Assembly: GCA_021826035.1 (NCBI GenBank)
Contig: JAKBBE010000002.1
Location: 25,519 to 89,518, forward strand
Direction of reading: 5' to 3'
Origin: Pseudomonadota bacterium
Lineage (GTDB): Bacteria; Pseudomonadota; Gammaproteobacteria; Steroidobacterales; Steroidobacteraceae
Length of the DNA stretch: 64,000 bases
The notes under the pieces are model-generated. The model had not been told where the DNA came from, did no database searches, and saw only the letters and a program-made list of their open reading frames with translations. Within the stretch, counting starts at the first letter, position 1. Every line of letters starts with the position of its first letter. Of this stretch, positions 1 through 12,790 are shown piece after piece. The position numbers and the translations under genes were made by a program.

Positions 1-558
1 CACCCGCAGCTGCACGCCGCGGTCGAGGACTCCGCCGAGCACCCCCTCGAGCTGCGTGGCGGTGAGTTCCCCGAGCACCCGGACGCTGAAGGCGCTGATC
101 CAGTGGCGCACCCGCCGCTGCAGCTGCGCGGCACTCTCGCCATCCCCGCAGAGCAGTTCCAGTCCGCCGTCGATGCGCGGCATGGGGCTGATCAGCACGA
201 ACCGTCGGCCGGCCCGGCGCGGCAGGCGCTCGAGCAGCGGGACGCCCTCGGGCGCATCCTCCGGGGCGGCATCGAGCCGCTCACCGCTCGAGCGGTGATA
301 GATGAACACCTGGCCTGCGTCGGCCGGGGCGCGCTGGCGCACCAGGCGGCCATCGAGGCGCACCTGGTCGCCGGGTCCGACCCGCACCCCGAGGCTCGCC
401 GGCGCGCCGTTGACGGTGAGCCGGCCGGCACGGATCCAGTCTTCGGCCTCGCGGCGCGAGGCGAGGCCGGCCTGCGCGAGCACTTTCTGCAGCCGCTCCG
501 GCGTCCCATGCGGCTCGGTGCGGGCCGCGGACCGTCGCGACGGACGTCGGGTTCGCAC
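1..558 (-). CDS. RsuA/RluB-family pseudouridine synthase, 3' end outside window
   Basis: The visible 186 residues begin at a GTG one base after the scpB stop. An S4 RNA-binding domain is clear near the N terminus (ERLQKVLAQAGLASRREAED, then RAGRLTVNG), as in RluB/RsuA enzymes that isomerise uridine in 23S or 16S rRNA. The following part is divergent: where the family has GRLDxxTSGLLLLT this protein has PRIDGGLELLCGDG, keeping the presumed catalytic Asp but with a shortened loop. The C-terminal part lies before base 1. It is the last gene of the run trpS-scpA-scpB-rluB, an order in which rluB is common in related bacteria. The family call is firm; activity is uncertain because of the altered motif. 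Confidence 0.75.
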   Translation of the reverse strand, partial: MRTRRPSRRSAARTEPHGTPERLQKVLAQAGLASRREAEDWIRAGRLTVNGAPASLGVRVGPGDQVRLDGRLVRQRAPADAGQVFIYHRSSGERLDAAPEDAPEGVPLLERLPRRAGRRFVLISPMPRIDGGLELLCGDGESAAQLQRRVRHWISAFSVRVLGELTATQLEGVLGGVLDRGVQLRV

Positions 559-559
559 G

Positions 560-1447
560 TCAGTCGCGCTCCCCGTCCGCACTGGCCAGCATCTTGCGCG
601 GCGGCGCGTCCTGCTCCTCGTTCGCGGCCTCCTCCTCGACCTGCGCCACCGACTCGCCGCTCTGCGGCGCGGCCTGCAGGTCGGCGTCCGGGTCGAGCGC
701 CTCCGCCTGTGGATCTTCCGCCGCCTCGAGGTCCTGCGGCCCCGCGCTGCGCGTCGCCTCGTCGGACTCGGCATCGTGCGCCTCGGACGCTGGCGGCTCG
801 CTCGAGGCCTCCACCTGCGCCTCGCCATCGCCGCCCACCTGCACCGGCACGGCGTCCGGCGGTGCAACGCCCTCGGGCGCCGCGGCGCTCGCGGCCAGAT
901 CGAGCTGCAGGTTCAGATCCGTCAGCGCCTTGAGCTCCGCGAGCGGCGGCAGGTCATCGAGGCCGGAGAGCCCGAAATAATCCAGAAACTCCCGCGTCGT
1001 GCCGAGCAGCTCCGGCCGGCCCGGCACGTCGCGCTGGCCGACCACGCGCACCCAGTTGCGCTCGAGCAAGGTCTTGACGATGTTGGGATTGACCGCCACG
1101 CCGCGCACATCCTCGATCTCCCCGCGGGTGATCGGCTGGCGGTAGGCGATCAGCGCCAACGTCTCGAGCAGCGCGCGCGAGTAGCGCGCCGGCCGCTCCG
1201 GCCAGAGCCGCGAGACTTCGGCGGCGAACTCGCGGCGCACCTGCACGCGCCACCCCGAGGCGGTGTGCTTGAGCTCGATGGCCCGCTCGGCGTAGTCGGC
1301 CGCGAGCTGCTCGAGTGCCGCTGCGAGCGTCGCCTCCTCCGGGCGCGAAGATTCATCGAACAGCTGCCCGAGCTCCGCGAGCGTCAGCGGCCGCCCCGCG
1401 GCGAGCAACGCCGCCTCGATCACATTCCTCACATACGATTCAATCAT
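560..1447 (-). CDS. scpB: Segregation and condensation protein B
   Basis: This 295-residue protein is the winged-helix subunit that bridges ScpA and SMC in the bacterial condensin complex. The N-terminal MIESYVRNVIEAALLAAG and the stretch RALLETLALIAYRQPITRGEIEDVRGV are typical of ScpB, as is the following INVKTLLERNWV-like winged-helix region. The C-terminal third is a low-complexity acidic tail (Glu, Asp, Ala, Pro) not needed for the fold. Two ATGs are possible (1453 and 1447); I chose 1447 because AAGAG lies at a usable distance, giving an 8-base overlap with scpA and translational coupling. The smc gene is in the same window at 8735-12241, so all condensin subunits are present. Confidence 0.93.
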   Translation of the reverse strand: MIESYVRNVIEAALLAAGRPLTLAELGQLFDESSRPEEATLAAALEQLAADYAERAIELKHTASGWRVQVRREFAAEVSRLWPERPARYSRALLETLALIAYRQPITRGEIEDVRGVAVNPNIVKTLLERNWVRVVGQRDVPGRPELLGTTREFLDYFGLSGLDDLPPLAELKALTDLNLQLDLAASAAAPEGVAPPDAVPVQVGGDGEAQVEASSEPPASEAHDAESDEATRSAGPQDLEAAEDPQAEALDPDADLQAAPQSGESVAQVEEEAANEEQDAPPRKMLASADGERD

Positions 1448-2408
1448 CAGCATTCTCTTCGCTATCGGGGGCCTCAGTCTCATCCGCAAACGCGCCGAGC
1501 TCATCCTCGGCGGAGGGCGCTTGCGCCTCCTCGCCGCTCACCACGCGCAGTGCGGGTTTGCCGGACCGTACGTGCAGGGGCGCGTACGGTTCGGACTGCA
1601 CGATGTCGATCAGACCCTCGCGCACCAGCTCGAGGATCGCCATGAAGGTCACCGTGACCCCCATGCGGCCCTCTTCGGGCTTGAACAGCCGCCCGAACTC
1701 GACGAACCCGTCGTGCTCGAGACTGGAGAGGATGTGGCCCATGCGCTCGCGCACCGAGAGCGCCTCGCGCTGGATGTGATGATGCGCGAACATCTCGGAG
1801 CGCACCACGACTTCCTGGAACGCCAGCAGCATCTCCTTCAGCGTCACCTCCGGCAGCGAGCGCACCACCTGGCGGTCGCGCAGCTCCGCGCCCGCCACGA
1901 AGTGATCGCGCTCGAGGCGCGCCAGCGCATCGATGTTCTCCGCGGCGCGCTTGAACCGCTCGTATTCCTGCAGGCGGCGGACCAGTTCGGCGCGCGGATC
2001 CTCCTCGCCGTCGCCCGCGGCACTCTTCGGGCGCGGCAGGAGCATGCGCGATTTGATCTCCGCGAGCGTCGCGGCCATCACCAGGTACTCCCCGGCGAGC
2101 TCGAGCTGCAGATCCTGCATCAGCTCGATGTAGCGCATGTACTGGCGGGTGATCTCCGCCAGCGGAATGTCGAGGATATCCAGGTTCTGCCGCCGGATCA
2201 GGTACAGCAGCAGATCGAGCGGCCCCTCGAAGGCCTCGAGAAACACCTCGAGGGCCTGCGGCGGGATGTACAGGTCGCGCGGCAGCTCGGTCACCGGCTC
2301 GCCGTTGACCACCGCGAAGGGCATCTCCACCTGCTCCGGCGTCATCGGCGCCGTCGCGGACGGCGCTTCGCCTGCGGCGGCCGTCGGTTCGGGATTCGTC
2401 TGGCTCAT
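1440..2408 (-). CDS. scpA: Segregation and condensation protein A
   Basis: The protein has 322 residues. ScpA is the kleisin that links the two SMC heads. The core AFEGPLDLLLYLIRRQNLDILDIPLAEITRQY is a textbook ScpA N-terminal helical domain, and the C-terminal GRMGVTVTFMAILELVREGLI is the winged helix that contacts SMC. A 45-residue Ala/Pro/Glu-rich N-terminal extension and an acidic C-terminal tail flank the conserved parts. The ATG at 2408 lies 8 bases after the trpS stop, and the 3' end overlaps scpB, so trpS-scpA-scpB-rluB is probably one transcript. Confidence 0.94.
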   Translation of the reverse strand: MSQTNPEPTAAAGEAPSATAPMTPEQVEMPFAVVNGEPVTELPRDLYIPPQALEVFLEAFEGPLDLLLYLIRRQNLDILDIPLAEITRQYMRYIELMQDLQLELAGEYLVMAATLAEIKSRMLLPRPKSAAGDGEEDPRAELVRRLQEYERFKRAAENIDALARLERDHFVAGAELRDRQVVRSLPEVTLKEMLLAFQEVVVRSEMFAHHHIQREALSVRERMGHILSSLEHDGFVEFGRLFKPEEGRMGVTVTFMAILELVREGLIDIVQSEPYAPLHVRSGKPALRVVSGEEAQAPSAEDELGAFADETEAPDSEENADD

Positions 2409-2416
2409 CGGGGCGG

Positions 2417-3631
2417 TCAGTCGGTACGCAGGTGCATCGCGCGGCGCACTTCTTCGAGCGTCTCCCGGGCGGCATCGCGGGCCTTCTCGGCCCCTTCGGC
2501 GATGACATCGCGCAGCAACTCGGGATTGTCGGTGTACTCCTGGGCGCGCCGGCGCATGCCGGTGACTTCCTCGATGATCTTGTCGATCACCGGCTGCTTG
2601 CACTCCAGGCAGCCGATCCCCGCCGAGCGGCATCCCTCGGCGGCCCAGGTGCGGGTGTCCTCGGCGGAGTAGATCTTGTGCAGGCCCCACACCGGACAGC
2701 GCTCCGGTTCGCCCGGATCGGTCCGCCGGGCGCGCGCCGGATCGGTCTTCATGGCGCGCAGCTTGCGGGTCACGGACTGCGGGTCCTCGCGCAGCTCGAT
2801 GGTGTTGCCGTAGGACTTGGACATCTTGCGCCCGTCGAGGCCGGGCACCTTGGGCGTCTCGGTGAGCAGCGCCTGCGGCTCGGGCAGAATGCTCACCCCA
2901 CCGCCCTCGAGGTACCCGAGCAGCCGGTCCCGGTCGGCCACGGTGAGCCGGCTGACCCCGCTCACCAGCGCCCGGGCGCGCTCGAGCGCCTCATGATCAC
3001 CGGCTTCCTGGAACTTGCGCCGCAGCTGCCGGTAGAGCGTGGTGTTGCGCCCGCCGAGGGCTTTGATGGCCCGCTCGACCTTCTCCTCGAAGTCCGGCTC
3101 ACGCCCATAGAGGTGGTTGAAGCGGCGCGCCGTCTCGCGCGTGAGCTCCACGTGCGCCACCTGATCCTCCCCGACCGGCACGTGCTGGGCGCGGTAGACG
3201 AGGATGTCCGCGCTCTGCAGCAGCGGGTAGCCGAGGAACCCGTAGGTGGCCAGATCGCGGTCCTTCAGCTGCTCCTGCTGGTCCTTGTAGCTCGGTACCC
3301 GCTCGAGCCAGCCGAGCGGGGTGATCATCGAGAGCAGCAGGTGCAGCTCGGCGTGCTCGGGCACGTGCGACTGCACGAACAGCGTCGCGACGCCCGGGTT
3401 CAGCCCCGCGGCGAGCCAGTCGATCAGCACCTCGTGCACGTACTGCGGCAGCCGCGCGGTATCCTCATACCCGGTGGTCAGCATGTGCCAGTCGGCGACG
3501 AAGAAATAGCACTCGTACTCGTACTGCAAGCGCACCCAGTTGCGCAGCGCCCCGTGATAGTTGCCCAGGTGCAGCCGGCCGGTGGGCCGCATACCGGACA
3601 GGACCCGCCCGCCGGGGTTGGGAGTGCTCAT
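2417..3631 (-). CDS. trpS: Tryptophanyl-tRNA synthetase
   Basis: This class I synthetase of 404 residues charges tRNA-Trp with tryptophan in the cytoplasm. The HIGH-type signature is HLGNY (residues 21-25) and the KMSKS loop appears intact (GRKMSKSYGNT, near residue 270). It is longer than the roughly 330-residue E. coli enzyme. The extra length includes a segment after the KMSKS region with PERCPVWGLHKIY and GCRSAGIGCLECKQPV, a variant seen in many gammaproteobacteria. The ATG at 3631 is preceded by GAGAGG. It heads the trpS-scpA-scpB-rluB run. Confidence 0.96.
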   Translation of the reverse strand: MSTPNPGGRVLSGMRPTGRLHLGNYHGALRNWVRLQYEYECYFFVADWHMLTTGYEDTARLPQYVHEVLIDWLAAGLNPGVATLFVQSHVPEHAELHLLLSMITPLGWLERVPSYKDQQEQLKDRDLATYGFLGYPLLQSADILVYRAQHVPVGEDQVAHVELTRETARRFNHLYGREPDFEEKVERAIKALGGRNTTLYRQLRRKFQEAGDHEALERARALVSGVSRLTVADRDRLLGYLEGGGVSILPEPQALLTETPKVPGLDGRKMSKSYGNTIELREDPQSVTRKLRAMKTDPARARRTDPGEPERCPVWGLHKIYSAEDTRTWAAEGCRSAGIGCLECKQPVIDKIIEEVTGMRRRAQEYTDNPELLRDVIAEGAEKARDAARETLEEVRRAMHLRTD

Positions 3632-3657
3632 CGAACCTCTCTCGTGCCGCTAAACGA

Positions 3658-4302
3658 TCAGTATACCGTTTCGCCCCCGCCCCCGAGGATCGGTGCAAGC
3701 GGCCCGCGCCCGACCCTCAGCACCGTCGGTGGCGTGACCGACAGATCCACCACCGTGGTCGGCACCACCCCGCAATCACCTCCATCGAGCACCGCATCGA
3801 GCTCGTGACCGAGCCGCTCGTGGATCTCCCGGGCCGAGGTGAGCGGCGCGGCATCCTGCGGCAGCATGAGCGTGCTGCTCATCAGCGGCTCACCGAGCTC
3901 GCGCATCAGCATCAGCGGCACCTGATGCTCCGGGACGCGCACCCCGATGGTGCGCCGCTTGGGGTTCTGCAGCCGCCGCGGCGTCTCGCGGCTGGCCTTG
4001 ACGAGAAAGGTGTACGGACCGGGCAGACAGGTGCGCAGCATGCGGAACTGCCAGGTCTCCAGACGCGCAAAGCGCCCGACCTGGGCCAGATCGGCGCACA
4101 CCAGCGTGAAATGATGGTGGCGGTCGGCCGCGCGGATGCGTCGCACCCGCTCAAGCGCCTGGGTATCGCCCAGATGCCAGCCGAGGGCGTAGCACGAGTC
4201 GGTCGGGTAGGCGATCAGGCCGCCGCCGCGCACGATGTCCGCCGCGAGGCGGATCAGGCGCGCCTGGGGCGTCACCGGATGCAGCTCCAGGTACTCACTC
4301 AC
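3658..4302 (-). CDS. TsaC/YciO/Sua5-family threonylcarbamoyl-AMP synthase-like protein
   Basis: This 214-residue protein has the YrdC-like fold: GGGLIAYPTDSCYALGWHLGD, then HHHFTLVCADLAQVGRFA, GPYTFLVKAS and GVRVPEHQVPLMLM. The family makes threonylcarbamoyl-AMP, the precursor for t6A37 in tRNA, but the YciO branch, which this resembles (length about 210 and position beside trpS), has only weak or undefined activity in vivo. The start is a GTG at 4302 with AGGAGG ten bases upstream; the longer upstream reading has no better ribosome-binding site. Divergent from the bolA-like gene. Family firm, precise role open. Confidence 0.85.
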   Translation of the reverse strand: MSEYLELHPVTPQARLIRLAADIVRGGGLIAYPTDSCYALGWHLGDTQALERVRRIRAADRHHHFTLVCADLAQVGRFARLETWQFRMLRTCLPGPYTFLVKASRETPRRLQNPKRRTIGVRVPEHQVPLMLMRELGEPLMSSTLMLPQDAAPLTSAREIHERLGHELDAVLDGGDCGVVPTTVVDLSVTPPTVLRVGRGPLAPILGGGGETVY

Positions 4303-4411
4303 CGGCTCGCGCCTCCTCCTGACCCATCGGCTGCCCGCTCCCTTGGGGAGCATCGGCGCTCGAGTGCGTTATGATACCCGCATCACGAACCGGAACGGCC
4401 CCGCCCCGCGG

Positions 4412-4705
4412 ATGAATCCCACGCCTAAAGTCTCCCTCAACGACATTCGCGCCGCGCTCGAGCGCTCACTTGCGCCGACGGCGCTGGAAGTGCTCGACGA
4501 CAGCGCGCGCCACGCGGGCCATGCCGGGGCGCGCTCGGGCGGACATTACCGCGTCTGCGTAGTGTCGGCGGCCTTCGCCGGCCGCTCCCGGCTCGAGCGC
4601 CACCGCCTGGTCTACCAGGCACTCGAGCCGCTGATGGGCCAGGGCATCCATGCGCTGAATATCCGCGCGGGCGCCCCGGAGGACCCGCCGCATCCGGTCA
4701 CTTGA
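4412..4705 (+). CDS. BolA-family protein
   Basis: This protein has 97 residues. It has the BolA/KH-like fold: VSLNDIRAALERSLAPTALEVLDDS, a glycine/histidine-rich loop (HAGHAGARSGGHYRV), then SRLERHRLVYQALEPLMGQGIHALNI. BolA proteins pair with monothiol glutaredoxins in Fe-S and iron sensing, or act as regulators of envelope and stress genes. The invariant RHR-VY helix is present. Located directly upstream of a periplasmic parvulin with a 58-base gap. It has no neighbour that identifies its glutaredoxin partner. Confidence 0.88.
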   Translation: MNPTPKVSLNDIRAALERSLAPTALEVLDDSARHAGHAGARSGGHYRVCVVSAAFAGRSRLERHRLVYQALEPLMGQGIHALNIRAGAPEDPPHPVT

Positions 4706-4763
4706 GCCGGGCTCGGCCACTCGGCCGGGCCCTCTCGCTTTCCACCACCCTAACGAGAACCTC

Positions 4764-5714
4764 ATGAAGCATCTCAGGATCCTCTGCATCGGGCTCGCCG
4801 CGCTCGGCCTGGCCGCCTGTCACGGCAAACCCTCCTCGAGCGCCGGCGCTTCCGCCGCGGTCGCCACGGTCAACGGCCACCCGATCACGCGCCAGTTCTA
4901 CGACTCATACATCAAGATGGTGTCCGGCGGGCGCACCCCGAGTGAGCTCACGCCGCAGCAGCGCGCGATGGTGCTCGATGGGCTGATCCGCGCCGAGGCG
5001 GTCGCCCAGGCCGCCGTCAAGAAGGGGCTGGACAAGCAGCCGCATACCCAGACGATGCTGAAGCTGACCCGCCTGAACGTGCTCGAGCAGGCGCTCTCGG
5101 ATCAGTACCTCGCCAACGCCGCGCCCACCGATGCGCAACTGCAATCGGTGTACGACCAGCAGCTCGCCAAGTTCCCCCAGGTCGAGTACCACGCGCGGCA
5201 CATCCTGGTGAAGAGCAAGGCCGAGGCTGTGCAGATCATCCACCAGCTCGACGCCGATCACGACCGCAACTTCGCGGCGCTCGCGAAGAAGGACTCGCAG
5301 GATCCGGGTTCGGCGCAGAACGGGGGGGATCTTGGCTGGTTCCCGCCGAACAACATGGTGCCTTCGTTCTCCGCAGCGCTCGCGAAACTCAAGGTCGGAC
5401 AGGTCACCCAGACGCCGGTGCACACGCGCTTCGGCTGGCACGTGATCCAGCTGCTCGGCACGCGGCCGATGCACGCCCCGAGCTTCGCGCAGGTCAAGGC
5501 TCGCCTGAAGCAGGCGTTGGAGAACAAGAAGTTCCAGACCTACACCACCTCCCTGGTGAAGAAGGCGAAGGTCGAGACCTACCTCGACCCGCAGACCGGT
5601 GAGCTCTCGGCGAAGCCGACCGCGGGCATGCCGGCGATTCCGGCCCCGACTGCGGCGCCGGCCCCGACCGCCGCACCGAGTGCCCCCCCGGCGGCAGCCC
5701 CGTCAGGTCACTGA
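4764..5714 (+). CDS. Parvulin-type peptidyl-prolyl isomerase lipoprotein (PpiC/SurA-like)
   Basis: This 316-residue exported protein has a lipoprotein signal with lipobox LAAC (Cys19), so it is probably membrane anchored on the periplasmic side. A SurA-N-like helical region spans about residues 35-120. A complete rotamase domain follows (YHARHILVKSKAEA, DPGSAQNGGDLGWFPPNNMVPSF, VHTRFGWHVIQLLG), which assists folding of outer-membrane and periplasmic proteins. The C-terminal 45 residues are Ala/Pro/Thr-rich and probably disordered. The gene ends in a strong hairpin shared with convergent ligA. Confidence 0.9.
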   Translation: MKHLRILCIGLAALGLAACHGKPSSSAGASAAVATVNGHPITRQFYDSYIKMVSGGRTPSELTPQQRAMVLDGLIRAEAVAQAAVKKGLDKQPHTQTMLKLTRLNVLEQALSDQYLANAAPTDAQLQSVYDQQLAKFPQVEYHARHILVKSKAEAVQIIHQLDADHDRNFAALAKKDSQDPGSAQNGGDLGWFPPNNMVPSFSAALAKLKVGQVTQTPVHTRFGWHVIQLLGTRPMHAPSFAQVKARLKQALENKKFQTYTTSLVKKAKVETYLDPQTGELSAKPTAGMPAIPAPTAAPAPTAAPSAPPAAAPSGH

Positions 5715-5728
5715 GCGATCGGATCGAT

Positions 5729-5762
5729 CCTCTGCGGAGCGGCGTCAGCCGCTCCGCAGAGG
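5729..5762. terminator. Bidirectional hairpin between parvulin gene and ligA
   Basis: A perfect 15-bp inverted repeat (5729-5743 with 5748-5762) with a GTCA tetraloop sits between two convergent genes. There is no long T run, so it may stall polymerase or protect 3' ends on both strands rather than act as a classical terminator. Confidence 0.75.
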
Positions 5763-5769
5763 GACGTCC

Positions 5770-8734
<2,965 letters not shown>

Positions 8735-8735
<1 letters not shown>

Positions 8736-11700
8736 CAGACGGCGGCCAGCCGGACCGCCTCGTCCACATCCACGGCCACCAGCCGCGACACCCCCGCCTC
8801 GTGCATCGTCACGCCGAGCAGCTGGGCGGCCAGTTGCATGGTGGTCTTGTTGTGAGTGATGAAGATGAACTGTACGCGCTCGGACATCTCCCGGACAATG
8901 TCGCAGAAGCGCCCGACGTTGGCCTCATCGAGCGGCGCATCCACCTCATCGAGCAGACAGAACGGCGCGGGGTTCAGATCGAAGATCGAGAACACCAGCG
9001 CCACCGCGGTGAGCGCCTTCTCCCCACCGGAGAGCTGGTGGATGGAGCTGTTCTTCTTCCCCGGCGGACGCGCCATCACCGATACCCCGGCATTGAGCAC
9101 GTCGTCCCCGACGAGCTCAAGGTACGCATGTCCCCCGCCGAAGAGGCGCGGGAACTTCTCCTTCATGCCGCTGTTGATCTTCTCGAAGGTCTCCTCAAAG
9201 CGCGTGCGCGTCTCCTTGTCGATGCGCCGCATCGCCTCCTCGAGAGTCTCCAGCGCGCTGGTCAGGTCGGCGAACTGCCGATCGAGGTACTCCTTGCGTT
9301 CGGTCTGCTCGGTGAGCTCCTCGATCGCCGCGAGATTGACCTGCCCCAACTTCTCGATGCCGGCGCGCAGCTCCGCGAGGTTCTGCTCCCACTGCGCCAC
9401 GGTGGCCTCGCTGAGCAGTCCCTGCTCGACCTCGGGGAGCTCCAGGTGCGTGGCGCTGAACTGCTCAAAGAGCGACTCGCGCCGCACGCGATTCTCCTGC
9501 GCCGCAAAGCGCGCCGCCTCCATCGCCTCGCGGGCATGGTGGGCGCGCCGCTCGGCCTCGGTGCGCTGCTGCTCGAGCGTGCGCATCGCGATGTCGACTT
9601 CCTCCAGCGCCGCACGCGCCGCAGCGAGCTGCTGCTCGACCTCGAGCCGCTGTGAGAGCGCCTCGTTCAGCCGCGCCTCGAGCGCGAGCACCGGGGCATC
9701 GCCGCCGGAGAGTTCCTGCTCGAGCTCCTCACGACGCCGCTCGAGCTGCACGCGCTGCTCACCCATGCGCGCCAGGCTCGTGAGCGCGGCGCTCTCGGCG
9801 GAGCGGCGCGACTCGATGCGCACCATCAGGTCACGCGCACCGAGCTGCGCGGCCTGGGCGCGCGAACGCGCCGCGCTCACACCCTCGCGGCGCACTTCGC
9901 GCTCCTCCTCCAGTTCCTCGCGCGCGCCGTTGAGCTCGGCGAGCCGCTCGATGCTCGCCTCGAGCGAGGCGCGCGCACCGCTCATCGTCGTGCGCGCCGC
10001 GTCCCCCTCGCGCACGAGCTCGGCATGCTCCTCATCGATGCGGCTGCGCCGCGCGAGCGTCTGCTCCTCCCGCGCTTGCGCCGCCTGCAAAGCGGCGGCC
10101 AGTTCGGCGTGCCGGCGCTGCGCGCCGTGGATCTGACTCTGCGTGCCGTCGCGCTCGGACTCCGCGCGCGCCAGTCCGTCGCGCACCGCGGCAAGTTCGC
10201 CCTCGGCCTCGCGCACGCGCGCCTCGGCCTCGGCGGCCGCATTGCGCAGACTCTTCAGCCGGTGTTCGCGCTCAATGATGCCGGCATGCGGATCGACGCC
10301 GCGGCTGACCCGCAGCCAGGCGCGCCCGACCCACTCCCCGTTGCGGGTGATGATCGACTCGTGCGGACCGAGTTCGGCGCGGGCGCGCAGCGCCTCGCTC
10401 AGCGTCTCAGCGGTGCGCACGCCGGCGAGCGCGCCGCGCGCGGCGGCGGACCCGGACACTTTTTCCGCCAGCGTCGGCCCGGTGGCGCCCCGCGGGGCGC
10501 CGCCGGAGGATTCCTGCACGAGCACGAGGCGGCCCTCGCGCAGCGACTGCAGGGGCTCGGCCAGTGGATCGAGCGCCTCGACGCAGACGGCCTCCAGATA
10601 ATCCCCGAGGGCGGTCTCGACGGCCCGTTCCCAGCCCTTCTCGACCTCGAGCCGCTCGGCGAGGCGCTCAGCGCCGGCGAGTCCGGCGCCGCCGAGCCAC
10701 TCGCGCACCTGTCCGGCGCTGCTCGAGAGCGCAGCCTTCTGCACCGCCTCGAGCGAGGTGCACTCCTCGCGTGAGCGCTCACGCGCCTCCCGCGAGCGCT
10801 GCAGGTCCCGTTCGGCCTGCAACTGCGCGCCGCGGGCCGCCTGCACACGCTCGAGCGTGTCCGTCAGGCGCTCGGCCAGCACCTCGGTCGTCTCGCGCGC
10901 CTCGCGCTCCTCGGCCTGAAGCCGCGCGAGCTGCTCGGTGGACTGCTGCGCCGCGAGCGCCTCGCGCTCCAGCGCGAGCCGCTCGCTCTGTGCGGCGAGA
11001 CGGCGCAGCTGGTTGTCGAGCTGCTCGATGCGGGCCCGCTCGACCTGTGCGGTGCGATCGGCCGCGCCGAGGGCGTGATTCAGTTGCTCCCAACGCTCCT
11101 GCCAGGCGGCGAGTTCCCCCTCGGCCGACTCCAACGCCTCGGCAGCGGCCTGCTCGGCCTGCTGGGCGCCCTCGAGCGCCGGGGCGGACTGTTCGAGCTC
11201 GGCACGCACGGCGGCGAGCTCACGTTCCTCGCGCTCGATGTGCGCGGCGAGTTCCGCCAGACTGGCTCGCGCCTGTGTCAGATCGGTGCGCTGGCGCTCG
11301 CGCAGCTCGCGAGTGTGCTGGATCGACTGCTCGAGGCGCGAGATCTCCGCGCCGAGGGCATAATGGCGCGCCTGCACCGCCGAGAGCTGCTCGCCGGCGC
11401 CGGCGTGGCGCTCGCGCGCGCTCTCGATCGCGGCCTCCGCGGCCCGCTGATCGGCGAGGGCGGCCTGCATCTCGAGCTCACGCTCGCGGGTGGCGCTGTC
11501 GTGCACTTCGGCGCCGCTGTCGAGCTCGCGCATGCGCAGCGCGAGCAACTCCGCGAGCGTGCGCCGCTCCTGCTCCTTCAGCCCCTGGTAGCGCCGCGCG
11601 GTGGCCGCCTGACGCTGCAGGTGACGGATCTGCTTCTCGATCTCCTCGCGCACATCCTGCAGACGCTCGAGATTCTCGCGCGTCTCGGCGATGCGGCTCT

Positions 11701-12241
11701 CGGTCTCGCGCCGCCGCTCCTTGTAGCGGGAGATCCCGGCGGCCTCCTCGACGAACGCGCGCATGTCCTCGGCGCGCGCCTCGATGATGCGCGAGATGGT
11801 GCCCTGCTCGATGATCGCGTAGCTGCGCGAGCCGAGGCCGGTGCCGAGGAACAGGTTGGTGATGTCCTTGCGTCGGCAGCGCGCCCCGTTGATGTAGTAG
11901 CCCGAGGAGCCATCACGCGAGACCTGGCGCTTCAGCGCGATCTCGTTGTAGCTCGCATACGCGCCGCCGACCTTGCCGTCGGAGTTGTCGAACACCAGCT
12001 CCACCGAGGCGGTGCCGACCGGCTTGCGCTGCGAGGAGCCGTTGAAGATGACATCGGCCATGTTGTCGCCGCGCAGATGCTTGGCCGACAGCTCGCCCAT
12101 CACCCAGCGCACCGCGTCGATCACGTTCGACTTGCCGCAGCCGTTCGGACCGACCACGCCGGTGAGATTGCTCGGGAAGGTGACTTGGGTGGGATCGACG
12201 AAGGACTTGAATCCGGCGAGCTTGATTTTCGTCAGCCGCAT
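8735..12241 (-). CDS. smc: Chromosome partition protein SMC
   Basis: This 1168-residue ATPase compacts and segregates the chromosome with ScpAB. Walker A is GPNGCGKSN (about residues 31-39), the C-terminal ABC signature is LSGGEKALTA and Walker B is CLLDEVDAPLD. Two long coiled coils rich in Glu, Arg, Ala and Leu surround a hinge at roughly residues 500-660. The size is that of canonical SMC, not MukB. It lies upstream of zipA and ligA on the same strand and is divergent from queF. Confidence 0.97.
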
Positions 12242-12307
12242 CTACTGATCTTCCGTTCTCTTCTGGAGGCCGCCGCAGCGAAGCGCGGTAGTGTAGAGTA
12301 ATTGCCC

Positions 12308-12697
12308 ATGCCCTCACAGCCTGCCCCGTCCATCGAGACGTTCCCCAATCCCTGCCCCGGGTCCGACTACACCATCCGCATGCGGATCCCGGAGTTCACT
12401 TGTCTGTGTCCGCGCACCGGGCAGCCGGACTTCGCCACGCTCAAGCTCGCCTACGTGCCCGATCAGCGCTGCGTGGAGCTGAAGTCATTGAAGCTGTACA
12501 TCTGGTCGTTCCGCGACCGCGGCGCGTTCCACGAGGCGCTCACCAATGAGATCGCCGATCTGCTCGCCGCCGAGCTGGAACCGCGCTTTTTGCGCCTCGA
12601 GGGGCGCTTCAAGGTGCGCGGGGGGATCTACACGCGGGTCATCGCCGAGCGGCGCTCGGCGCACTGGCAGCCCCCCCCGCCGGTCCGCCTGCCCTAG
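12308..12697 (+). CDS. queF: NADPH-dependent 7-cyano-7-deazaguanine reductase, short type
   Basis: This 129-residue enzyme reduces preQ0 to preQ1 in queuosine biosynthesis. The motif [15 protein letters not shown] carries the catalytic Cys34 and Asp41, and the NADPH-binding [20 protein letters not shown] follows. Its length matches the unimodular (YkvM-like) QueF rather than the 280-residue E. coli form. The ATG at 12308 was preferred to an upstream TTG at 12302. GluQ, which modifies queuosine further, is encoded close by at 13536-14438. Confidence 0.95.
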   Translation: MPSQPAPSIETFPNPCPGSDYTIRMRIPEFTCLCPRTGQPDFATLKLAYVPDQRCVELKSLKLYIWSFRDRGAFHEALTNEIADLLAAELEPRFLRLEGRFKVRGGIYTRVIAERRSAHWQPPPPVRLP

Positions 12698-12790
12698 CGC
12701 CGGCGCGCCCGGCGCACGCGGCGCTGTACAGGCCCAAGGGCGCCGGTATAATCGCGCGTCCCGCAAGAGCCTTATGCGTAGGAGCAAGTG

